DNA of 64,000 bases, taken from Leuctra nigra. Taxonomy: Eukaryota; Arthropoda; Insecta; Plecoptera; Leuctridae. Of the stretch, positions 1 through 11,701 are shown one piece after another. The position numbers were made by a program, and so were the translations under genes. Numbering within the stretch: position 1 is the first letter of the stretch; each line of letters begins with the position of its first letter. The notes under the pieces were generated by a model. It saw only the letters and a list, made by a program, of their open reading frames with translations. It had not been told where the DNA came from and did not search any database. The stretch is from assembly GCA_934045905.1 (NCBI GenBank), contig OW203766.1:18718309-18782308 (forward strand), read 5' to 3'.

Positions 1-70
1 ATACGGTCAGCCGTCCGTATTGGGGATCGAACCCACGACCACCGGAGTACAAGGCCAGTGTGAAGTGTCC
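1..70 (-). repeat. tRNA-like SINE head, cut by window edge
   Basis: Read on the minus strand, this stretch contains GGGTTCGATCCCC, an RNA polymerase III B-box as in a tRNA T-arm, inside a GGTGGTCGTGGG context. No full tRNA cloverleaf can be closed. The pattern is that of a tRNA-derived SINE whose body lies beyond the left edge. Confidence 0.45.
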
Positions 71-362
71 CTACCCGACCATGTTACAGCTAGCAAGAAA
101 AATGGCTTGCTCAGTAAAAAGGTATAATGTGAAACTAAATAATAAATGTATGCCAAGTGCAGCGGAACTACACAATACAACCAGTTGCAAAGTGCACTTG
201 TTTTCTGAAAGTTCCAACATCAGCCTATATGCACATTTTAAAATCGCACATCTTCATGGAACCCAAAGATACTCAAGACCTCGGTAAAGTAAAAATACAA
301 TTATTTTATGAAAGATTTTGTTTTTAACAGTTTGAGGACCAGAGGTCGTATTGTACTCCAGT

Positions 363-1002
363 TAGGGATGGCACTTAAATTACCGGGTCTGAAAAAATCG
401 GTAAATTTACCGGTCAGCGGTAAATTTTGAAAAATGATGGCAGATGCCAATTCATGACTATACCAAATACAAAAATGACCCTACTTTATTATTTGACCCA
501 TTTACAAAGATTACTGCAGTCAGGACAATAACAATACTTACATCTATAATCAATGTTAATAATGACAATACTCCATATTGATAAGGGATGATAGCATAGC
601 AATACTAAGCATACTAGCATAGCCGAATAGCATTGATTCGACCAATCTAGTGTAGTATGTTGCCTGTTCTATTCTCCCATAAGAGGAATTGTCGACCAAC
701 AATTTGATCAAGTTACAATCTGTGTCTGCTAAACAAGCAAACCTGAAGAGAGATTCCGACATTGGAAGTAATCGTATGGATGGAGTTATCATTCTGAATG
801 ATTGAGGCCAACCAAAAATCAACGTAAAATATGCCTAACTGCTAATGTTGTCACACTGAAGTTTACTTATAGTTTTTACTTAAAATTTGATATCTCTATT
901 CATACATTGGAGAGGATCAAAAAAACAAAATTTACCATTTTTTTTACCGGTAAATTAATAATTGGTAAATTTACCGGTAAATTTTACCGGGTGCCAACCC
1001 TA
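363..1002. mobile_element. hAT-type non-autonomous element (MITE), 640 bp
   Basis: The ends are inverted repeats: TAGGGATGGCAC on the left, and GTGCCAACCCTA on the right, which reads TAGGGTTGGCAC when inverted. Multiple ACCGGTAAATTTACCGG-type subterminal palindromes sit next to both ends. An exact 8-bp duplication ACTCCAGT flanks it (355-362 and 1003-1010), the size expected for hAT transposition. No transposase reading frame is present. It sits inside another dispersed repeat whose uninterrupted form occurs near 22167 and 62275. A degraded relative lies at about 5300-5385. Confidence 0.8.
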
Positions 1003-1217
1003 ACTCCAGTGTGTGTCATTATCAAGTTGAAGAGTGCCTTGCTTTCGATTGAATTTTGGTTCTTTTGATTTTTTTAAAATTCTGTTTTGTCAAGAAAAAT
1101 TTAAAAAAACACTTTGAAGAACCACGCTTATTTCTCACATAACAAGACCTTCTTAGGGACAAGTATTACTTAAAGCTAAATGAATATGGTTAAGTAGCCT
1201 CTAGCCTCAGTTCTCAC

Positions 1218-3126
1218 CAGAATCATGGCGACATGTGAGAATCGGTCGTAAGTCTGACAGATGTAAGACAATCCGCTGTCGTCCAGCAAGATCTTCTGTA
1301 GGATGAACGTAGCAACAGTCTTCGAGAGTTCCGAGCCGGATTCCATGATGCGCAAGCACAGCGGAATTATCTCGGTCGTGAGGAGGAACGTGATCACCTC
1401 TTGCTCGTCCGTCTGAAGAAACAACTCCATTTAAACATCACATCACATGAGGGTGAAATATTTGAAGATACATCCATGACGTTTAAATCATTTATTTTGG
1501 TTGGGTTTTGGTTGATTACAGAGAGAGTTGTAAGAAAATTTAGCAGTGCAGGTACTACTACGACACGGTAAATTAATAGGAATAATTCCATCTCTTTTAG
1601 TGGGCCATACCTACAGAGTTTTACAGAAAATTTGCATGTCAAGCCAGGTGACCTTGACATAAAGCCATGAATGAAGGATTTCTGTCCTTGCTTGAATCTT
1701 CAAGCTTACTGAAAGTCCGACACAGATCAAACTGCATGGGTCACTTTAGAGCCAGTTCTTCAATGAAGTTAAGTAGGTAGTACCCTACTGTAAAATAAGT
1801 TGTTATAATTTTGAAATGACAATGCATGCTTAATGCTTCTGTAGTAACCTAGGTAGGTACCTACACTGCATATTATGTCAGTCACCACTCACCACAACTG
1901 AACAAAGTCTAACTAGTGCACAAATTCTTTGAGTAGGTTAAGTATTTTATTTGATACCAAAATACGATTCAAATATTGACAAATTTCCTGTGAACCAGTG
2001 AAATAAACAAGATAGAGGTCTGTTACCTAGTAACCAGGTCTATTGCAGTATTGAAATGGGCGTTGCTCGGCTAGGTATTTCTAGTGGGATTGTAAAAACC
2101 ACAGCCGTCTGTACACTCGTCGTTCGTTCATCCTCCTTGTGAGCTGCCTGTTGTCCGAGTAGAAATTGTAGTTCCAAACCTGCCGTCCCGGGTTGGGGTC
2201 ACTACCGTCGCGCATTTAAATAACGAAGCGACGGTGGTGACCCCATCCCGGGACGGCAGTTGAGGAACTACTCAGACGACAGGCAGCTCACAGGAGGAGG
2301 GAGGGACGAACGACGAGTATACAGACGGCTGCGGTAAAAACATTATACTGATCCACTAACCTTGACCAGGGCTCCAATAACACCAAGACTAGTTAAACGG
2401 AGATATTCAAACGGCCGTGTTTTGCTGACAGTGTGTAAAAACGGGTAGAGGAATAGTGGGATGTGTGCTTGTAAAAACGCCGAACGAGTTTCTGGGTGAG
2501 ATGCAACACACTGAAGTAGAGCAAGAGCGTTGCAGACTCGGTTCGACTGGTGGGCAGTTAACGTCGCAGGGTTGATCGCCGGATAGATGTTGACGATCTC
2601 TTGGAGCAACGCGGCCGCAGTTCCGAAACTGTGCCATAGCATCGCAGCCAAGTCAGGCACGACCTCTCGCTTCTTACTGTTACAGAATATATCAAGACAA
2701 AAATAAGTGTTTTATTTATTTTCAGCCTTATTTTCAGCAACAAAGTACTAAAAATAAATACTATAATTTTATTATAGGTGCAGACTGTTGCCTACTACCT
2801 AGATATAGACAGATAAATGATATTTTAAAGGGACAATGACCCTCTAGGTAATAGAAATTTTAGACTAGGTGTGAGGGCTAAACACACAATCGAGATATGC
2901 GGAGACGTAACATTGTTGAGGCTTGAGGGACAGAGATGAGTATGTAGTGATTTTAGTTGGAGATTACCGTAAATAGTAGGTACGATTTTTGTGAAAAATA
3001 TACTAACCTAAGTTCCAGAAGAGCATTTTCTCGGGTCTCAGGATTTGTTATTTCCACAATCCATTGATAGATTTTGTCACGATCAACTGTTGCCAGTAGA
3101 TTAGCTGGGCTCTGCTGGGAGCTCAT
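1218..3126 (-). CDS. CNOT9: CNOT9 (RCD1/RQCD1), CCR4-NOT complex subunit, first three coding exons
   Basis: Three exons join in frame: 3124-3126 ATG with exon 3008-3126, exon 2361-2676 and exon 1218-1412, all with GT donors and AG acceptors. They give 210 residues that align end to end with animal CNOT9: VDRDKIYQW near residue 14, then [54 protein letters not shown] and the [16 protein letters not shown] block. These build the armadillo-repeat core of CNOT9, which binds CNOT1 and tryptophan-containing ligands such as GW182 and promotes mRNA deadenylation in the cytoplasm. The family protein is about 300 residues, so the C-terminal third is missing and should lie left of the window. The exon 3 donor (GTGAGA at 1217 downwards) is intact. 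No broken codons are seen. Confidence 0.96.
2100..2333. mobile_element. Foldback hAT-like MITE in CNOT9 intron 2
   Basis: This 234-bp element is almost entirely one inverted repeat. The left arm begins CACAGCCGTCTGTACACTCG and the right arm, inverted, begins CGCAGCCGTCTGTATACTCG. Both arms run to a centre near 2215. An exact 8-bp duplication GTAAAAAC flanks it (2092-2099 and 2334-2341) and fits the hAT preference nTnnnnAn. There is no coding capacity. On the transcribed (minus) strand it starts about 20 nt after the 5' splice site of intron 2, so a very stable RNA hairpin would form next to the donor. Confidence 0.85.
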
Positions 3127-3348
3127 AGTAACTTTGTATTTCTATAATTATAGATAGTTATTTAAACTCCTCAAGTACAAAAACAAAATAACAATTTTAA
3201 CAACACAAGACAGATGCAGCAACCCGGAGCCCTATTACTGAAAAAGTGACAAGTGACAAGTGACAAAAATCGACGACAACCTTGGTTTTCTCACTCAAGA
3301 TGGTGGATTGCTATTCCCGAGATCTGAATTAGTCGCCTAGGTGAGAAA

Positions 3349-6300
3349 ATGTCACTTTTATTTCTCACCTCCCATTACGGTAGTGACAACTCAAATTCAC
3401 AAGCGAGAAGTGAAGAAATGGCGCTTGCCCTGTTTTTTATTCGTCGTAATCAACGAAGAAATCGGCAAGAACGAATTTATAATGTGCGTCGGGACGCTTT
3501 TGAGCTAACTGACAGAAGGTTCCGCGCAAGATTCCGCCTGCCTATAGTTCTTGCGCAACAGTTAATAGCCGATTTGGACGTGCAATTGGGTCCAACAAAA
3601 CGCACGTCAAGCATTTCAAATGGCGCCAAGGTTTGTTCAACACTGTTTTCACTATATTTCAGCTCATTAAGTATTGTAATACAATTCCAAGTGGTAATTA
3701 AGAAGTAAACTTTACGCTGACATGTCAATTAATCATCAAGGAAGTACTCAACATGTCAAGTGAACGTCAGAATCATAACCTCAAACATGGTTAGTTCATC
3801 AATTTTGTCCACTGAATAGGTTGAATAACTATAATTTCTATTATTGTTAATTAATAGGTACTAGCCGCTCTGCGATTTTATGCCCGTGGAAGCCATCAGC
3901 TGGACGTGGCAGAAAATGAATTCTTAGGAATGAGCCAGCCTTCCATCAGCAACGCCATCAATGAAGTCAGCAAAGCCATTTGCCGAGTGCTTGTGCGGAG
4001 GTGGATAAAGCGGCCTTCCACCGAAGCTGAGAAAATGGCCACAAAGAGAAGGTAAGAATGTTCGTGAAGAACCTTACGTCTCGACTTCTCTGCTATACTG
4101 CTAGTCTTTGGTGTCATGATATCACCTAGTTTCGACCAATGAGCATTTAGGTGTACACCTCTATTGTATTGTCAACAATATCAACAACTTGTGTGGAAGA
4201 TTAGCAATCAGTCAACTTTGTAGTCAACCAACTTAGATGTATATGTTTCTATCCCATGAGTTGTCGTTCAGCTGTAAAAGAAAATTACAGAAATCTCTGT
4301 TGTTTCTGGGTCCGGTGCGGTAGCTGCTCTGTCTTGTGCTTAAAAGGGCCGTTTGCAGCGACGTTGCACGCGATTTGCTTCCCGCAACCTCCGGCTGCCT
4401 GGCTGGGCTGTAGATGGAAAAGCCGGCTTTAAGATGCCTACTGTCGCAAGTAGGCGATCCATTGGGAAAATTTGGACTGAAATTTGGACTGACTAATAGG
4501 ACTAGGAGTGTGGGTGAGGTGTAGGAGGGGGGGGGGGGGGTAACGGAGGGGTTGTCTTGTCAGCTGACTAGTCAGTTTCTGGGCTCTGACACGGCTGCAT
4601 GTCCGAGGTCCCTGGGTCGTCGAGTCCGCGATGGTCGGTGGGAGAGGTGTCGGCTCGTCCGGTGCTACGAGGATCTGCGCCATGACCGGCTTCCAGGCAT
4701 GTTGCAGCCTGATTGAGTCGTCTCGCGTGTTCAAGTTGTGCGGGCGGCGTTCTATGTTGATGGCCTCCTCGGACATGGGGCAGGAAGGCGAGTCTGGCTG
4801 GGTCGATGGGCGGTGCTCGACTTCCTGTTCTACGCCTTGTAGAAGTCGCGGTTGGAGTAGCCGTTGCTGAGCAGCGCCTTCCATAGAGCTTTCGCCTACT
4901 GTGAAAGGTGATGTGATGCGGTCGTCGCTGGAGCGCGTGGTGAGCGAGTTCTGAGCTGGATGATGATGCGACGACGCGTGCAGGTGCGTCTTGTACAATG
5001 TGTACTGTCTGCGCGCTTGAGCACCAGGCAGTCCAGGAATGGCAGCTTCCTCTCCGACTCGAGTTGCATCGTGATGTTGTCATGGACGCTGTTGAGATCT
5101 GCAGGAAGGCTGGCAGTTGGTTGGCAGTTCTTCATTGAGCTACTCGGAAGTGCTCCGAGCTTTTGTTTGTTAGTAAATCCTAATGTTAACTTTAACGGGG
5201 CATTGTAAAACTGGCCTGAGACAGAGAAAACAAGTTAAATTATTAGTGATTGAGGTGAAATCCAACAACATGGTAATCCACAGGATTTAAAAATACTTTC
5301 ACCATTTTTTTTTTAAATGCTTTATTGGTAAATGTACAATAATTTACCAGTAAATTTGCAGACGGCCATCCCTTATATTAAACATTGGTGAACTTTCTAC
5401 ACTATCAAAGTGTAGAAACTACACTATCAAACTATCAAATTCTACAAACTACAAATCACAAACAACTTTCTACAAATGAACTTTCTACTATCTTACCAAC
5501 CTCCTAGCCTTGCTTTCTTTCAAGTCTTTCTATTCAACCCTATGAACATGTACAAATCCTGGATAGCAGCTTAGCTGAAGATAGTAGGTACCAATTAGAG
5601 GAATTAGCCTTGTTCTAAACAAAACAAAATATTCATTTCATTTTATTTCATTTCATTTTATTTGAAATCACCAACAGAATACAAAATATTCCACAAGTGG
5701 GATTTAAAATAACAAAAAAATATTCTCTCAAGTTCAATATGGCGAGGTTCCACCTCAGTGGCTCTTCCACCTAACCATAATTACAAGTATAATACATAGT
5801 AAAATACAAATATTTGAACAGAAACACTGGTATTGTCAAGAAATAAAAATAAAAAGAGTCCGCTGTACCAGTGTTTCTGTTCAAATATTTGTATTTTACT
5901 AAGTTGTTTCCTGGTATATTATCTTCTTCTTTGTGTTTATTAAGTATAATACATATTGCATTTAATTATTAAAAATTAATAAAAATAAACACAACATGAG
6001 TCAATAGCAAGTTATAAAATACAATAAACTTCTTCAGTTTAGTAGTCAAAAAGTAAAACACACACATACATCACACATCACACCATACAAGATGAAATTC
6101 AAACATTCATTAGATCTTTATTCGTCTTCTGCAATGACAATAAAAATGTGTGCGTACTTTGTTTAAAATCAGTGCGACTCTCAGTCATTTTGATTGACAA
6201 TGGCAGTCGATTCCAAAGTGTTGGAGCAATTACAGAGAAAGAACTTTGGCCAACAAGTGTTTTATGTAACGGTGTTAATAAGTTTAAAGTTCGTTTATTA

Positions 6301-8467
6301 TATGTTGGGTTTAGTCTATTGAACAGATAAGACGGTGCCTTTTGCATCAATACCAAAAACGTAACATTTAAAAGATGGCAATACCGTCGATTCAACATAT
6401 TTAAAATATTATTAGAATTTAAAACATCTGAAATACTATCACACCTTTTAAGATCAAAAATAAATCTAATACAAGAATTTTGAACCTTCTGTATTCTGGC
6501 TCCATGCTTCTTTCTCACCCCAATGTATACGACATCACAATAATCAATATTAGACAGAATCAATGAATTTACCAGTGTGAGTTTAATGTCAGTAGATAAC
6601 ATATCCTTAAACTTATACAAGTAGGCAAGAGTTGCAAATGATTGGGCACATACTTTCGCTACATGATCTTCCCACGTCAAAGCAGAATCAATGACGAGAC
6701 CAAGATTCCTCGCTGAATTCTGTACAGCAACTTTAACCCCATTCAATAATATTGTTGGATTTTCTGGCATCCTTGCCAGGTTGTGAACGCTACCTACAGG
6801 CAATACAATGGTTTTCGTTGCATTGAGACATAGGCTATTCGAGCACGACCACTCATGCACCGCTTGCAGGTCATTTACTAGGTTCTCTGACAATTCCAAA
6901 ACATGATCAACTTTCCCAGAGGTATAAACTTGGGTATCATCGGCATATTATATAGAATACAATTATAATTTACCTCAGTAAATACCTACATTGTTGCTTT
7001 CAAATTTCAGGTAATGTTTCATAATTAATTAGCTGTCCTGTAATTGCACATGACGTCACAGCTGACCAAACATCTCTCTGGGTGCCAAATGCTTTCAGCA
7101 ATAGTACATAAATAAGAAGTAATGATTTACTTGCTTGGTAATATTTCTTTATTTTATTTAACCCAATTTCTGTCTTCTTAATTTCTGTTCTATTTGCTCT
7201 CCTTTCTTTTTAATAGGTATCTTTCTTTCACAACCATATAATTTTAAAATATGATTAAACTATGGAAAAATTGCTGTGAACTGTGAACTAGTGAAACAAT
7301 ATTATATATCTATGTAAATAGATATCTTGATATCCATCCTGAGTCATGGAATTCTTTTGCATCTCTTCAATCTTGCATTGTTTGAGTTGGGAATGGTGAC
7401 AGGATTTATAATAGCTGGATAAAATTTTTTTTTCTTTCTGTTCAACCCTAATGTTATTTAAAAAAATATATCACAGATATGAAACTAATGCCGGTACATT
7501 CCACTCAATTTAGGTTTCTAGATGCTCATGGGTTTCCTGGTGTAGTCGGGGCGATAGATTGCACCCACGTTGCCATCATCGCTCCACCAGTCAACCATCC
7601 CGACTATCAAGAGCACCAGTTCATCAATCGTAAACTCTACCACAGCCTAAACGTGCAATTAGTAAGCTAACTTCATTCCTGTTGTGCAATATTAAAGTTG
7701 AAAAATTATTGTTTCTAAATTAAATAGTACATTATTTATTTTACAGGTTTGTAACATGGATGAAATGATTACGAATGCAAACGCCAAGTTCCCTGGAAGA
7801 AATCACGACCAGCATATTTTTCGGAGCAGCCGCATTTCCCGGAACTTGGAACGTGAAAATGACAAAAGCTCGTGGCTCATCGGTAGGTGGAGTAGAACTA
7901 CATACTAACATACCCGTTGTAATTTCAGAATGTGCAACGGAATTCAATTAGTTCATTTTATACCACAAGTTTGTTAAATGATAAATGTTGACACTGTTAA
8001 ATGATGAAAATAAATCAAATGTGTTTGCTCTCTCATTAAAACTTTGTTATGATGTGTGCCAAGGTGACGGAGGCTACATGCAGGAAGCCTACATGATGGT
8101 CCCGATCGCTAACGCTGCTGCTGGTTCTCCTGAAGAGCGGTACAACCGAAGGCATGCGAAAGCGCGGGCCGTCATCGAGAGATGCAACGGCCTGCTGAAG
8201 GCAAGGTGGCGCTGCTTGCTGAAGAGCAGGACGTTGCATTACTCGCCTCCCAAGGCTGCGAGAATTGTCATGAGCTGTGTGGTGCTGCACAACATGTGCA
8301 TCCACCACCGGCTTCCTCTCGAGCAAGATGACGATGAGGATGACGACTTGGGGGACTTGGGGATGGAAGACATGGCGGACAACCTACCGGAGGGGCGTGG
8401 ACGTGGGCAGCAGACCACAGGCCAGAGGCACCGTGCCCGTCTGGTTCAGAGACATTTTGCTGTGTGA
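3349..8467 (+). CDS. PIF/Harbinger (HARBI1-like) DDE transposase, five exons
   Basis: Exons 3349-3630, 3858-4051, 7514-7661, 7747-7882 and 8064-8467 join in phase with GT..AG introns to give 387 residues. The first exon has a basic RRNQRRNRQERIY segment and an RFRARFRLP block. The second carries a helix-turn-helix-like stretch (FLGMSQPSISNAINEV). The catalytic fold follows: first Asp in GVVGAIDCTHVAI, second Asp in FPGRNHDQHIFR, a GDGGY motif, and Glu in KARAVIERCNGLLKARWR. The spacing fits the DDE nuclease fold of the family, and the length is close to HARBI1 (about 350). The first ATG (3349) was taken; a second in-frame ATG at 3418 would remove 23 residues. Intron 2 (4052-7513) is huge because it hosts other transposons, yet the exons read without a stop. 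Activity is inferred, not shown. Confidence 0.9.
4322..5215 (-). pseudogene. Penelope-like retroelement fragment
   Basis: On the minus strand, LPADLNSVHDNITMQLE followed by KLPFLDCLVLKR, then a frame change into HLHASSHHHPAQNSL, is the pattern of Penelope-like reverse transcriptases near the end of the RT domain (an LNS.H.NI block, an LPFLD.LV block and an H..HHPAQ block). The blocks lie in two different frames, so at least one frameshift breaks it. No GIY-YIG endonuclease domain can be made out downstream. A run of G at about 4528-4541 interrupts the remnant. At 4340-4400 the minus strand shows AAACGGCCCTTTTAAG, related to the stem-loop motifs near 32547 and 37248. The fragment lies in intron 2 of the Harbinger transposase. 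Confidence 0.7.
5632..6950 (-). pseudogene. 5'-truncated non-LTR retrotransposon (CR1/jockey type), RT C-terminus
   Basis: The minus-strand frame runs from a YADD reverse-transcriptase catalytic box (6936-6947) through LELSENLVNDLQ, a CSNSLCLNATKT block, LGLVIDSALTWEDHV, LVNSLILSNIDYCDVVY and LWNRLPLSI to a stop at 6099. These are the palm/thumb and C-terminal blocks of CR1/jockey/L2-like LINE polymerases. The rest of the polymerase and the endonuclease are absent, so the element is 5'-truncated right at YADD, as is common for target-primed insertions. The 3' tail is an (AAATG/AAATA)-type microsatellite at about 5632-5663. The 266-residue frame has no internal stop, which suggests a fairly recent insertion. 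Confidence 0.85.
5797..5901. repeat. Perfect 36-bp inverted repeat (hairpin) in the LINE 3' region
   Basis: Arm 5797-5832 and arm 5866-5901 are exact reverse complements over 36 bases, with a 33-base A-rich loop. It lies within the 3' untranslated part of the truncated non-LTR element. Confidence 0.95.
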
Positions 8468-8518
8468 AGGTAAATATATCAATAATTGAGATAGACTAGG
8501 TACTTAGCCACATAAATT

Positions 8519-11500
8519 TTATTTTGACAAATGTTGGGCAATTACTTCCATGCTTCTCGCATGGCTGTTAAGTGCTGCCACCGCCTCACTCATCAGCGCT
8601 ATATTCATTTCAGCGCTCTGCCTCATGATTCCAACCATCTCGCCAAGGGACTTGGCCATCTCGAGGTTGGCGCTGGCCATGTCCTTGTGCGACGCCGCCA
8701 ACTCATCCTCCACGGAGACACTGGCACTTACAGTCGAACGCCGCCTCTTGGTGGTGGGCAGCGTCGGGAGGTGGTATGCTTGGCTCCCTAGAACAATCAT
8801 GTAGATATATTTTAGTTTTAATTTTCAAGGAGTATGTCACGCTATGTTTGGACATTTGATATAAATGCATAATTTTTCACTCTCCATTGATTCAACCATT
8901 TGTAATTAATTAGCAAAATTTTTTGGTTATTAATTTCAAGAGCAATCATTGTGAAATTAGTTGGCATTGGAATGATTCTGATGATTCATAGAGTTTTTCT
9001 TGCTCTTATTTTTATTTTTAATAATAGTTCTCGATTCGCCATTTGTTTTACTTCTGGAAATTGCCAATTGGGTGTAATTTATAGAGACTTCAAGAGCAAT
9101 CATAGTTATTTTATTTTTATTTCATGACTACAGATAGGTCATGCTTCAAGAGCAATCATAGTTATTTTATTTTTATTTCATGACTAAAGATAGGTAGGTC
9201 TGAATATGTAGTACTTGATTCTGAATTCAATCACCATTGAAGGGTTGTGAACAATAAATATTACATAGCTTGCGAATGTATCTCCTTTAACATTCTTACT
9301 AGCATACCGATTACTAGCAGTAATTAACATAGGTACCGCAGTTCTTACAACTATCTATTTTGAATTATTACATAGATACCAAAAGCGTTTAAGCTAAATG
9401 TTCTTGGTATGACATTGTGTTGACAAGACCAGCATAATCATTTTCACAATTTCATTTAGTTTTCTTTTGAGTACCTATTACTGTATTTTTCAATTGACAC
9501 ACAAAATTTGCATGAAAGAGATTGCATTTTTTTATATATGATGCAGAAGTGTTTGAATTAAACAAAATTATTTGTATGCCAAATTTTCTATGTACCTACC
9601 TACATTTTGTTTTGGAAGGAGATTCAAATATTATATCATATGAAAGTGTTGACATATTTGTTGTAATGAATATAGGATGAAATATCCCATTAACTGTGTA
9701 AATAAATAAGATATCAATATAAAATTATATTGATGTCATAGTGGGAATCCATATTGTGCTTGTGCAGCACAAGAATTTCCCTACAAGTAGGCATAGCTTT
9801 TTACAACTTGATGTTGCTCTAACCATTGGTAGGTACGTTAGTCTGACTAGTAATTTTTAGAATTGTAATAACAACCAAAATGTTTCTATGTTGTTCTTTA
9901 TTTATGAATGATATATATACAATTAAATCGGAATTTTTATGCAAATTCCACGACTTTAAGATTAGAAAGTTTGTATAACATGAAGGGTGGGACGTTTAAA
10001 TCACCACCTTCTTCAATGTGTTACATTCTCCCGCCGGTTTAGAGAAACATTTTTGTTAAGGGAACCCGTGGAGCATTTTAGAGCATTTTCACTCAAAATG
10101 TTTTGTGAAATTTGATGTAAAAATTCTTCATGTGGTATTGAAATAATACACTGATTAACTTGTACACACCGTTATTTATTATAATTTGCCTAACTCACCA
10201 CTCTGGATCTCCCTCTGAGCTGGCCTCTTCTCGGGGCGACCAGCGGATGTCCCGGCAACTGGCGTCTCCGGCAGCGTTCTCTCGCAGATGTAGTTTGTAA
10301 TTGGGTCAATCAAGACATCCTGCCACACTTCGCTGCTCTCGACTAGCCGATCATCCTCTTCCGAGTCCTCCTGTTGGCATAAATTAGAATTGTGTTACTT
10401 GTAACTAAACTTTTATTCTTCCAATATTTCCTTCTTATAAATGGACATTGAGGTCTATTAGTCAGAATGTATTTTTTATTAACAACACTGATTATAGCAG
10501 TTTTGTACGCAGTTGCTCGATCGGACAAAAATACAGCTTAGGTACTTAAATCGGCAAAGCAGAAACGGACATATATGAGCTATATTCAAGTGTCTGATCC
10601 GTCGAACAAAGTAAAACACCACATGCTCAATATTCCTTTGCAACGTTTGAAATTGGGAATTAAAATTCTTCATTAATTTAATGTGTAGGAAAGATGCATG
10701 GAATTCTTAGCAATGAAGCTTGATAGCAGTTTAGAAATTTATGTTTCTACATAGACCATTATAAAATTAAATTGTATCTTTTGTAAGCAACTTACGCCTC
10801 CCTCCTCGACACCAGCGATCCCCCTTAGCAACACTTCCCCCAGAAGTGCCGCTACTCGCTGCTCCACGTTGTTGAGCTCTAATAAGGGTAGTGGAGAGCC
10901 TCCTCCCGTCTGGAGCATTCTCCGCTCGTTCTCCCGGACCTTCTCCTTGACGTTTCCCTTGAGGTCATCCCATGTCTGAAACCATACATTGCATATTGTT
11001 TAGGGTTGGATATTGAAACATAAAGCCTACTTAATCGAAGTATTAGTTCCACTTCTAAAGAAGTATAAAGTGTCCCTACTTTTATATGGATAAATTAGTA
11101 AAATTAATTAGAAACAACTTCCTTTGTTTGTAAAACAACTGAACCAAAGTACAGCAAAATAAGATAAATATAAGTTACTTATTTAAATGTATTTTCTTGA
11201 ATTTGAAATTATAGTACACCCATAGGGGTATTTATAATGGGGTTGTCTCCTATAATGGGGTTGCCTTTGTCCATAGGCTTATTTATTGGAGTCAATGAAT
11301 GCCACGTGTTTTTTTCTCAATATTATTTTATTCAAAACTAATAAAGTTATTTCAAGGAATACAAAACAAATCATAATTATGTATTGCAAGGCGAAAATAT
11401 TCATTGATATTATGTAAATTTTAGATTTAGATACCTACCTACTAAATGCAAGCAAATACTACAATTTTCTTACCTTCTTCCACTTTTCTTTTTCTTTCTC

Positions 11501-11701
11501 TGGGCCCTCACAACTGTTCAATATTGTGGCCAACTCTTCCCATTTCTTCTGGCTTTCTTCTTTGGTAAACGAAGGGGTGAATTTCCCCCTATAAAAAACT
11601 AAATTATCTTCCATAAACCTAACCAAGGTTTCTTTTTGTTGTCTCGTCACTCTTACGGCAGGCATGATGCTTGAATTGAAGACGATGCGCGAATGACTCA
11701 T
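8519..11701 (-). CDS. Myb/SANT-like DNA-binding protein of the Harbinger element (second gene)
   Basis: Exons 11474-11701, 10796-10975, 10199-10370 and 8519-8787 join in phase with good GT..AG borders to give up to 282 residues. Residues about 13-90 hold a three-helix Myb/SANT-like domain of the kind seen in Harbinger accessory proteins: RQQKETLVRFMEDN, then KKWEELATILNSCEG, then KEKEKWKKTWDDLKGNVK. An acidic stretch (EDSEEDDRL) follows, then a KRRRS basic patch that could be a nuclear signal. The C-terminal region, rich in Ala, Met and Glu and likely coiled coil, ends HLSK. In characterised Harbinger systems this protein binds the element ends and helps the transposase enter the nucleus; that role is inferred here. 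The start may be the ATG at 11701 or the one at 11665. Confidence 0.85.
9086..9200. repeat. Tandem duplication of about 57 bp
   Basis: The block starting CTTCAAGAGCAATCATAG is repeated once in direct orientation with a single main difference (CTACAG versus CTAAAG). It lies in the large first-to-last exon interval of the Myb-like gene. The rest of 8800-10195 is AT-rich intron in which I see no further gene. Confidence 0.8.

Noticed and set aside
556..822. Candidate last exons of CNOT9
   Set aside because: The frame lies within the hAT MITE and has none of the conserved CNOT9 C-terminal blocks.
4631..5208. Plus-strand frames at 4631-4870 and 4960-5208
   Set aside because: They are antisense to the Penelope-like fragment, whose conserved blocks are on the minus strand.
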